This document shows, piece after piece, positions 31,462 through 36,962 of a DNA stretch of 36,962 bases. The notes beneath the pieces were generated by a model that did not search any database, was not told the origin of the DNA, and was given only the letters and a program-made list of their open reading frames with translations. Each line of letters starts with the position of its first letter. Within the stretch, counting starts at the first letter, position 1. This DNA comes from Kiritimatiellia bacterium. Lineage in GTDB: Bacteria; Verrucomicrobiota; Kiritimatiellia; RFP12; UBA1067. The position numbers and the translations under genes are program-made. The stretch lies in the NCBI GenBank assembly GCA_017427485.1, contig JAFRSR010000026.1:1-36962 (forward strand), in the 5' to 3' direction.

Positions 31462-31950
31462 ATGAACACGAACAAACTCATCTTTGCAGCTGCGCTTGTC
31501 TGCGCCTGCGTCGGCGTCACCATGGCGCGCCCCGGCCCCGGCCGCGGCCCCGGACATGGACCTGGTTTCCATCGTCCCCCTCCCCCCGTGATGCACCATG
31601 GTCCCCACCATGGTCCGCACCACGGTCCCGGCTTCCACCATGGTCCGCCGCCTCCGAGCCTCCATGGTTGGCACCGCGGTCCGCGTCCGCACGCGTTCTA
31701 CCGCAGCTGCTGGTACGGCGGCGTGTGGTATGACGCCTGGGGCTACCCCTACTCCTCGACGACGGTTGTGGTGCCGGCGGCGCCGGCGGTGGTTCCGGTG
31801 ACGACGACCACGGTTGTTCCGACGACCACGGTTGTTCCGACGACCACAGTGGTGCCGACGACGACGGTGGTTCCCGCAACGACCACGACGGTGGTGCCGG
31901 GCACGACGACGGTGGCTCCCGCGGCTCCGGCGACGACCGTTGTCTACTGA
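31462..31950 (+). CDS. Small secreted low-complexity protein (His/Gly/Pro-rich, then TTTVVP repeats)
   Basis: AGGAGGT at 31449-31455 is 6 nt before the ATG. The 162-residue product has signal peptide MNTNKLIFAAALVCACVGVTMA, then a His/Gly/Pro-rich segment with HHGP repeats (residues about 23-75), a short aromatic and Cys-containing core (FYRSCWYGGVWYDAWGYPY) and a tail of VVPTTT repeats ending in VVY. The His-rich part could bind metal ions and the Thr/Val/Pro tail could be an extended, possibly glycosylated spacer; both are inference. The central motif recalls small exported proteins of PVC bacteria. A strong hairpin follows the stop. The repeated DNA makes length changes by slippage likely. 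Confidence 0.8.
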   Translation: MNTNKLIFAAALVCACVGVTMARPGPGRGPGHGPGFHRPPPPVMHHGPHHGPHHGPGFHHGPPPPSLHGWHRGPRPHAFYRSCWYGGVWYDAWGYPYSSTTVVVPAAPAVVPVTTTTVVPTTTVVPTTTVVPTTTVVPATTTTVVPGTTTVAPAAPATTVVY

Positions 31951-31951
31951 T

Positions 31952-32000
31952 CGGCTGCTCCCAGCCGATATGCGCCCAGGACGGTTCGTGCCGTCCTGGG
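31952..32000 (+). terminator. Double hairpin terminator candidate
   Basis: CGGCTG/CAGCCG with a 4-nt loop (31952-31967) is followed by a perfect 10-bp stem CCCAGGACGG/CCGTCCTGGG with loop TTCGTG (31975-32000) and then a T-rich stretch. It separates the low-complexity gene from gpmI. Confidence 0.6.
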
Positions 32001-32044
32001 TTGAAGTGTTTCCAAACAAGAAGAGAAAGAAGAGAAAAGAGAAC

Positions 32045-33631
32045 ATGAGACCAGTCGTATTGATCATCCGCGACGGATGGGGCGTGAACGAGTACCACGA
32101 GGGCAATTCCGTGGTGGCGGCGAAGACGCCGGTGATCGACCAGATCCGCGCGCGCTATCCCCACTGCCTTCTGAACTGCTGTGGCGAGGCCGTGGGCCTG
32201 CCGGACGGATACCAGGGCAGTTCCGAGGTGGGGCACCTCAACATGGGCGCCGGACGCATCGTGGTGCAGGAGCTCAAGCGCATCGACGACGGTCTCTCCT
32301 CTGGCGAGCTTTTCAAGAGCCCGAAGTGGACGAACCTGATGGAGAACTGGAAGAAGAACGCGAGCCAGCTGCACTTTTTCGGACTCCTGCAGGACGAGGG
32401 CGTCCACGCCCACCAGGAACACCTCTTCAAGCTCATGAAGCGGGCGCGCCAGGAGAACCCCGCGGGGAAGATCGTGGTGCATCCGTTCCTCGACGGGCGC
32501 GACACGCCGCCGCGTTCCACGCTTGAGTACATCGCCCGCCTGAAGGCCGAGATGGCGGCGGTGGGCAACTGCACGATCGGCACCGTCATGGGCCGCTACT
32601 ACGGCATGGACCGCGTGAAGAACTGGACGCTCACCGACCTCGCCTACAACTGCATCGTCTCGTGCGAGGGGCGGAAGGTCGCGAGCGCCGAGGAGGCCGT
32701 GAAGGAATCCTACGCGAACGACAAGACCCCCGACGGCACGCCGATGACCGACGAATATGTCCCCTGCTGCGTGGTGGACGGCTACGAGGGCGTGAAGGAC
32801 GGCGACTGCATCATGCACACGAACTACCGCCAGGACCGCGCAATCCAGCTCACGCAGGCGTTCGTGCTGGACGACTACGCCGGCGACAGGCACGCGCGTC
32901 CGAAGGTGACCTACCTCGGCTTCACGCGTTACTGGGACGAGTTCGCGGACTACCTGCTCGGCGCGATGGGCGCGGGCGGCGGCATGGACAACCTCCTCGG
33001 CGAGGTCGTGTCGCGCGCCGGCATCAAGCAGCTGCGCCTCGCCGAGACGCAGAAGTTCCGCCACGTGACGAGCTTCTTCAACGGGAAGTCCACCACGCCC
33101 TCCGAGGGCGAGGACCAGGTGGAGGTGAAGAGCCGCTTCGACCCCGCCACGTTCGCGAGCCATCCGGAGATGGACGCCTACAACGTGACGGACGAACTGC
33201 TCAAGCGCCTCGAGAACAACCCCTACGGTTTCATCGTGGTCAACTACGCGAACTGCGACATGGTGGGCCATACGGGCGACCCGAAGGCCGCCTCGAAGGC
33301 CGTCGAGGTGGTGGACGAGTGCATCGGCAAGATCCTGCCGCGCCTGATGGAGCTGGACGCCCATGTGCTCATCTACGCCGACCACGGCAACGCCGAGCAG
33401 ATGATCGACTACAAGACCGGCATGGTGAAGACCTCGCATACGCTCAACCTCGTGGACTGCTTCTACGTGGCGAACGACGCGGCGGGTGTGCGCCTCACGC
33501 CGCTTGCGAAACTCAGCGCCGTGGCGCCGACTGCGCTCCAGATGCTGGGTCTGCCAGTTCCGCCCGAAATGACCACCCCCTCGCTCCTCGCGGGCAAGGA
33601 GCCGTGGTCGAAGACCTCGCTCAACATCTGA
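32045..33631 (+). CDS. gpmI: 2,3-bisphosphoglycerate-independent phosphoglycerate mutase
   Basis: The product has 528 residues, close to the family's usual 510. The alkaline-phosphatase-like metal sites are present: IIRDGWG (Asp10), QGSSEVGHLNMGAGR with Ser60 as the phosphorylated nucleophile, HPFLDGRDTPP, MGRYYGMDRVKNW, NYRQDRAIQLTQAF, VNYANCDMVGHTGD and LIYADHGNAEQM, then SHT. It interconverts 3- and 2-phosphoglycerate in glycolysis, in the cytoplasm, using manganese. Small departures from the textbook motifs (QGSSEVGH for GNSEVGH, NYRQDR for NFRxDR) keep the key residues. Start: the ATG at 32045 begins MRPVVLIIRDGWG as in the family, behind an AG-rich stretch. The amidase gene starts 9 nt after its stop. 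Confidence 0.96.
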   Translation: MRPVVLIIRDGWGVNEYHEGNSVVAAKTPVIDQIRARYPHCLLNCCGEAVGLPDGYQGSSEVGHLNMGAGRIVVQELKRIDDGLSSGELFKSPKWTNLMENWKKNASQLHFFGLLQDEGVHAHQEHLFKLMKRARQENPAGKIVVHPFLDGRDTPPRSTLEYIARLKAEMAAVGNCTIGTVMGRYYGMDRVKNWTLTDLAYNCIVSCEGRKVASAEEAVKESYANDKTPDGTPMTDEYVPCCVVDGYEGVKDGDCIMHTNYRQDRAIQLTQAFVLDDYAGDRHARPKVTYLGFTRYWDEFADYLLGAMGAGGGMDNLLGEVVSRAGIKQLRLAETQKFRHVTSFFNGKSTTPSEGEDQVEVKSRFDPATFASHPEMDAYNVTDELLKRLENNPYGFIVVNYANCDMVGHTGDPKAASKAVEVVDECIGKILPRLMELDAHVLIYADHGNAEQMIDYKTGMVKTSHTLNLVDCFYVANDAAGVRLTPLAKLSAVAPTALQMLGLPVPPEMTTPSLLAGKEPWSKTSLNI

Positions 33632-33640
33632 CGGGGAGGG

Positions 33641-34990
33641 ATGCCCGGCTGGTTGCGAGCGATGTTGCTGGCGCTGGCGCTGTGCGCGTCAGCGCCGCTC
33701 CTTGCGGCGCCGTTGGTGCTGAAGGACGACTATCGCTCGCCGCGCAACAAGGAACGTCCCCTGCGCAGGGCCACGACCCTCATCGTGCTGCACACCACCG
33801 AGGCGCACGCGAAAAGCTCGCTCAACAAGCTGAGCGAACGCGGCGAGGCGCATTACTGCGTTGTCGAGGACGGAACGGTCTACCGCATCGTCGACCACAA
33901 CCGCGAGGCGTTCCATGCGGGACGGTCGATGTGGCAGGGCAAGGAGGACTGCGACGAGTTCTCCATCGGCATCGAGGTCGTGGGCCATCACGACCAGGCC
34001 GTCACGCTCCAGCAGCTAGAGGCGCTGAAGGAGCTGCTCGCCCGCCTCAAACGCATGTATTCCGTCACGGACGCCCGGGTCGTCTGCCATTCCCACGTCG
34101 CCTACGGCGCGCCGAACTCCTGGCACAAGAAGAAGCACCGCGGACGCAAGCGCTGCGGCATGCTCTTCGCCATGCCGAGCGTGCGCGCCCGTCTCGGCCT
34201 GACCGCGAGGCCCCCGTCCGATCCGGACGTGAAGGCGAAGCGCCTCGTGCAGGGGGACCCCGGCCTTGAGGACGTCCTCTACGGCAAGTGCGACACGATG
34301 GCGGCCGTCTACGGACGCCGCTCGGCGCCCGTCGTCATGCGCGCCGCGCCCGCCAAGTCCCAAACGGCGGCGAAGGCGCCGCCGAAGCAGACGAAGCCTC
34401 AGACGGCGAAGTCGCCGCCGAAAACACAGCCGAAGAAAACGGCCCAGCCTCCAAAGCCCCCGCCGAAGATCATTACCGTGAAACCGCCACCGGCGAAACC
34501 GAAACCGGTCATCGCCGTCACCCCTCCAGCTGCCAAACCCGCGCCTCCGCCCATCGTCAAGCCCGCACAGCCGAAGTACGCGGCACCTCCGCCGCAGCCG
34601 GAAGAGGAGGAGAAGGGCGTTCTCGCCGGCATCGGCGGGTTCTTCAAGAGCACGGCAAAGCTGATCATCCCGAAGAAAAAGGAAAAGCCGGCGCCCGCCA
34701 CCTCGTCGCCCCCGCCGGTTGTCGTGGGCAGGAAACTGGAACGTCCGCCGCAGATCCTCTCGCGCGATCCGCGCGACCTGGCGGCGCTGGAGGCCATGCC
34801 CGGCTACGTCAAGGGTGGTCCCGTGAGCGACGAGCTCACGCCCTACCGCATCGCCGGCGCGGCCTGGCGCGCGCCCACCACGTACTACTACATGGGCGGA
34901 CGTATCGTCACGGGCGACAGGGTGAACGAAAAGCTCATCGAGAAGGGCACCTACATTTTCTACAAGAGCGACGCGCCTGAAAAAAGGTGA
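33641..34990 (+). CDS. Exported N-acetylmuramoyl-L-alanine amidase with long Pro/Lys linker
   Basis: The product has 449 residues and a signal peptide (MLLALALCASAPLLAAP from Met8). The amidase_2/PGRP domain (about 25-190) has zinc and catalytic residues at His51 (VLHTTE), His92 (FHAGRS) and the CHSHVAYG block (His150/His152), with IGIEVVGHH as the central strand. Residues about 230-335 are a Pro/Lys/Ala-rich linker that probably spans the wall or binds it by charge. A short C-terminal domain follows (LTPYRIAGAAWRAPTTYYYMGGR). It cleaves the amide between muramic acid and the stem peptide. GGGGAGGG lies almost against the ATG at 33641, so Met8 (33662) is a possible alternative start. Likely co-transcribed with gpmI. 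Confidence 0.88.
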   Translation: MPGWLRAMLLALALCASAPLLAAPLVLKDDYRSPRNKERPLRRATTLIVLHTTEAHAKSSLNKLSERGEAHYCVVEDGTVYRIVDHNREAFHAGRSMWQGKEDCDEFSIGIEVVGHHDQAVTLQQLEALKELLARLKRMYSVTDARVVCHSHVAYGAPNSWHKKKHRGRKRCGMLFAMPSVRARLGLTARPPSDPDVKAKRLVQGDPGLEDVLYGKCDTMAAVYGRRSAPVVMRAAPAKSQTAAKAPPKQTKPQTAKSPPKTQPKKTAQPPKPPPKIITVKPPPAKPKPVIAVTPPAAKPAPPPIVKPAQPKYAAPPPQPEEEEKGVLAGIGGFFKSTAKLIIPKKKEKPAPATSSPPPVVVGRKLERPPQILSRDPRDLAALEAMPGYVKGGPVSDELTPYRIAGAAWRAPTTYYYMGGRIVTGDRVNEKLIEKGTYIFYKSDAPEKR

Positions 34991-35018
34991 AATGCCCCCT
35001 TGCGGAAGGGCGTACGAT

Positions 35019-35028
35019 ATGATATCAT
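35019..35028 (+). promoter_or_regulatory. tRNA-Asn promoter (-10) within a 16-bp palindrome
   Basis: ATGATATCAT with hexamer TATCAT at 35023-35028 resembles the window's TATGGTATAAT motif and lies about 20 nt before the tRNA. It is part of the perfect palindrome GATATGATATCATATC (35016-35031). Confidence 0.45.
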
Positions 35029-35048
35029 ATCCGCCGTTTTCACCACGT

Positions 35049-35123
35049 TCGGGCGTGGCGCAGTGGTAGCGCAGTTGACTGTTAATCAATTGGTCGCTGG
35101 TTCGAATCCAGCCGCCCGAGCCA
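35049..35123 (+). tRNA. tRNA-Asn (anticodon GTT)
   Basis: A full cloverleaf can be drawn: acceptor TCGGGCG/CGCCCGA, D-stem GCGC/GCGC, anticodon stem GTTGA/TCAAT with loop CTGTTAA, T-stem GCTGG/CCAGC with loop TTCGAAT, discriminator G and encoded CCA at 35121-35123. No intron. Confidence 0.97.
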
Positions 35124-35238
35124 TTCTTCAAGCGCGTTTGAGCCTGTAGCTAAAGGGTTCGGCGCGTTTTTCGTTTGCCCATCGCCTCGCCGCGCGCTTG
35201 GCCCGCTGCCGGCGAAGCGGGAACCGGCGCGCTGACAT

Positions 35239-35354
35239 GAGACCTGAGATCAGAGACCTGGCGGGGGGACATGAGTGGGAATTGAGGCTGTGCCAATGGC
35301 TCGCCCGCAAGGCCGCCAAAGTCTCAATGTCTCTTGTCTCAGGTCTCTGGTCTC
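35239..35354. repeat. Inverted arrays of 7-nt GAGAC repeats
   Basis: GAGAC/GAGAT words start at 35239, 35246 and 35253. Their complement GTCTC starts at 35321, 35329, 35336, 35343 and 35350, nearly all 7 nt apart. The two arrays can pair to a long imperfect hairpin with about 65 bp between them, the same architecture as the ACAGGATT array at 1243-1317. Confidence 0.75.
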
Positions 35355-35396
35355 CCCCTTGCTCCCCGCCATTGGCCGCGCAGCAGCGCGTCCCTT

Positions 35397-35422
35397 GGTA
35401 GGGCGCGGCCTCCGGACGCGCC
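35397..35422 (+). repeat. 26-bp GGTAGGG hairpin element, intergenic
   Basis: Identical over all 26 bp (plus one flanking base on each side) to the copy inside the CxxCH/SUMF1 gene at 18454-18479. Confidence 0.85.
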
Positions 35423-35843
35423 GTGTCAATGGCACGCCACTAGATCGTCCTCGTCCCGCGCGAAGCCGTCTTGCAGTGCGCGCCCCGTGCGCGCACCAAT
35501 GGCTCGCAAAAGCTTCGCACAAGGCAAAGCGCTTCCAAAAACATTTCGGCTCAGCAAAAGGCTTTGCAAAAGGCCCAGCCTACCGGCTAAAACTTTTTTC
35601 AATTTTTTTTCAAAAACCCCCTTGCGCGCAACGGCACGATGTGGAGTCATTACGGCGCCTCAAAGACCAGACTAGGTTCACGGCGAGCCTTGGATGGTTG
35701 GAGGAAAGCCCAATAGTGCGGCGAGTGCCGTGCGACCCGGCCACGAAACAAGTAGAGAAAGGAAGTGTAGAGAAGGTTCCGTCTTTCGCGGCAAAGGTCA
35801 CTTGTCACGCTCACGACCCTAGGGATGAATCCCCGCCGATCAC

Positions 35844-35879
35844 GCGCTACGTCACATATCGCAATATGTGACGTAGCGC
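35844..35879. repeat. 36-bp perfect palindrome, isolated copy of the 92-bp array core
   Basis: GCGCTACGTCACATAT, loop CGCA, ATATGTGACGTAGCGC: 16 of 16 pairs. It is followed by GCAATGG as in the tandem array at 36641-36962. It lies just downstream of the regulator gene. Confidence 0.85.
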
Positions 35880-35902
35880 GCAATGGGTAGGCGGGCGAGA
35901 TG

Positions 35903-36496
35903 TCATGAGAGGGCGAGGTCGATCAAGATTCGCGAGGTCTCATCCGATGGTTCGCACCAGGCGACGTCGTCCCCGGAGACGGTGGCCAGGCCGCATGCGG
36001 CGATGCACGCGAGATGCCGGCGCATGTTGAGTTCCGTGAGTCCTGTCGCCTTGACAATCTTCGCGCGGTCGGTCTGCCTCTCGGCGCGAATGAAGCCGAG
36101 CAGGCGTGCGCGTGTTGCGTTCGCGAGAGCAGGGAGCACGGACAGGAATCTCGGCGTCTGCGGCCTGCTGCCATTGATTGGCACCCAGTTGGTCCGTTCC
36201 GCGAGGAAGAACCTCGTCAATGCGTTGAAGAGCGCCACGGCCTTGGCGTCGGAAATGTCTGGGGCGGGATAGTAGAGGCAATAGCGTCCTGCGCGACGGG
36301 ATGTGACAAGACCGCATACGTCCTGAAGCTCGGCGAGATAGGTGCTTGTCGCCGGCTGTCCGAGTCGGACTGCGTCGGCGATCTGTCCGACGGGCAGTCC
36401 GCCTTCCTTCGGTGAACTCATGACCTTCCGAAGGACATCGAGCCGTTCCTCGTTTGAAAGTTTCTTGCAGACTTTCCAAATCTCTCTTGTTTTCAT
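35903..36496 (-). CDS. Double winged-helix transcription regulator (ArsR-like)
   Basis: The product has 197 residues from the ATG at 36496; on the minus strand AAAGGA precedes it by 7 nt, and the family-like sequence starts at MKTREIWKVCKKLSNEERLDVL. Residues about 10-80 form an ArsR-type winged helix (NEERLDVLRKVM, LPVGQIADAVRLGQPATSTYLAELQDVCGLV, RRAGRYCLYYPAP). Residues about 125-185 read as a second one (ATRARLLGFIRAE, AKIVKATGLTELNMRRHLACIAACGLA). No metal-binding CxC pair is obvious, so a metal-sensor role is not supported. A perfect 12-bp inverted repeat and several TCACA words lie immediately upstream of its -10, which points to autoregulation. It is bracketed by ACGTCAC palindromes. 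Its targets are unknown. Confidence 0.8.
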   Translation of the reverse strand: MKTREIWKVCKKLSNEERLDVLRKVMSSPKEGGLPVGQIADAVRLGQPATSTYLAELQDVCGLVTSRRAGRYCLYYPAPDISDAKAVALFNALTRFFLAERTNWVPINGSRPQTPRFLSVLPALANATRARLLGFIRAERQTDRAKIVKATGLTELNMRRHLACIAACGLATVSGDDVAWCEPSDETSRILIDLALS

Positions 36497-36530
36497 AGGT
36501 GTATCCTTTCTGGTTGTCACTGGCGCAGGC

Positions 36531-36541
36531 AGTATACAAAA
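36531..36541 (-). promoter_or_regulatory. Promoter (-10) of the regulator gene
   Basis: On the minus strand TTTTG followed by TATACT (36531-36536), about 35 nt before the ATG at 36496. The upstream flank carries the operator-like repeats. Confidence 0.5.
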
Positions 36542-36546
36542 AAGGC

Positions 36547-36608
36547 GTGTGATAATCTTCACATGAACATCACACAATCATCACATGATTATCACACATG
36601 TGATGATT
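36547..36608. promoter_or_regulatory. Operator-like cluster upstream of the regulator
   Basis: AATCATCACATG (36576-36587) and CATGTGATGATT (36597-36608) form a perfect 12-bp inverted repeat with a 9-nt spacer. Further TGTGAT/ATCACA words occur at about 36548, 36558, 36568 and 36590. The position just upstream of the -10 fits binding by the regulator itself. Confidence 0.6.
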
Positions 36609-36640
36609 CCATCCACAAAGCCTCAGCAAACCCCATGCGC

Positions 36641-36962
36641 TGTACGTCACATATCGCGATAAGTGACGTAGCGCGCAATGGCCGGGAAGGTGCACAGGGG
36701 GAGAACGCGCGCACGGCGGGCAGAAGTTGCCCGTTGCGTCACATATTGCGATAAGTGACGTAGCGCGCAATGGCTGGGAAGGTGCACAGGGGGAGGGCGC
36801 GCGCGCGACGGGCAATGGTTGCCCGCTGCGTCACATATTGCGATAAGTAACGTAGCGCGTAATGGCTGGCAAGGTGCACAGGGGGAGGGCGCGCGCCCGG
36901 CGGGCAATGGTTGCCCGCTGCGTCACATATTGCGATAAGCAACGTAGCGCGCAATGGCCGGG
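36641..36962. repeat. 92-bp tandem repeat array, running off the window end
   Basis: CGTCACATAT recurs at 36645, 36737, 36829 and 36921, exactly 92 nt apart. Each unit has a CGTCACATATYGCGATAAG...ACGTAGCGCG near-palindrome, GCAATGGCYGG, AAGGTGCACAGGGGGAG and, in the full units, a CGGGCA/TGCCCG hairpin. Divergence between units is a few bases. No gene lies between 36497 and 36962. Confidence 0.9.

Larger units (their letters stand above)
35124..35902. other. 779-bp gene-poor region with repeats
   Basis: No ORF here shows a convincing start site or family signature. It holds the inverted GAGAC array (35239-35354), a GGTAGGG hairpin (35397-35422), two CCAATGGCTCGC words (about 35292 and 35500), a direct repeat GCAAAAGG near 35560, a T-rich tract at 35590-35611 and the 36-bp palindrome at 35844-35879. 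Confidence 0.6.

Noticed and set aside
35016..35031. Palindrome GATATGATATCATATC as a regulator site
   Set aside because: It overlaps the probable -10 of tRNA-Asn and is AT-rich enough to arise by chance; no matching site elsewhere in the window.
36570..36954. Short overlapping minus-strand frames with repeated RATLLIAICDAAGN-type peptides
   Set aside because: They are translations of the 92-bp tandem repeat, without ribosome sites or start conservation.
36641..36962. CRISPR array
   Set aside because: The 92-bp period is nearly conserved over its whole length with no unique spacers, and no cas gene is present.

Overview
The window is GC-rich DNA, densely packed with genes almost all on the + strand. 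It most likely comes from an anaerobic gut or sediment bacterium of the PVC superphylum (Kiritimatiellota/Verrucomicrobiota type). That placement is inference. It rests on secreted carbohydrate-active enzymes, many SUMF1-fold proteins, a CxxCH/SUMF1 fusion, a Tat-type leader and large beta-helix proteins; no rRNA or other definitive marker is present.

Region 1 (1-21719) is a secreted glycan-degradation and cell-surface locus. It holds the C-terminal part of a TIM-barrel glycosidase, a periplasmic HAD phosphatase, an enolase-superfamily sugar-acid dehydratase, a giant LamG/PA14/beta-helix protein split by an in-frame TAG, three tandem SUMF1-fold paralogues, a secreted protein of unknown function, a Tat-exported metallophosphoesterase, a two-heme-motif/SUMF1 fusion and a GH92 alpha-mannosidase. 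The genes from 8872 to 15919 look like one operon, and 15998-21719 a second. Both operons start with an almost identical 81-bp cassette carrying promoter, start codon and signal peptide.

Region 2 (21720-26877) is an accessory island full of palindromic repeats. It has a promoter followed by a gene-free structured stretch (possible ncRNA), an AT-rich membrane-anchored protein, a SUMF1-fold protein whose last 110 bp look like the variable region of a diversity-generating retroelement, and an AAA-ATPase/PD-(D/E)XK protein. This last gene is bracketed by the 3' end of gatB and a remnant copy of that end. No reverse transcriptase or transposase lies in the window.

Region 3 (26878-35123) is mostly housekeeping: gatB (minus strand), an MBL-fold hydrolase, an acyl-CoA dehydrogenase-like protein, a low-complexity secreted protein, phosphoglycerate mutase gpmI, an N-acetylmuramoyl-L-alanine amidase and tRNA-Asn. 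Region 4 (35124-36962) is repeat-rich: inverted 7-nt arrays, hairpin elements, a double winged-helix regulator with a clear operator, and a 92-bp tandem array running off the window end.

Recurring themes are (a) an extended -10 promoter (TATGGTAAACT/TATGGTATAAT) often so close to the ATG that transcripts should be almost leaderless, and (b) several families of palindromic repeats, some inserted in frame inside genes.
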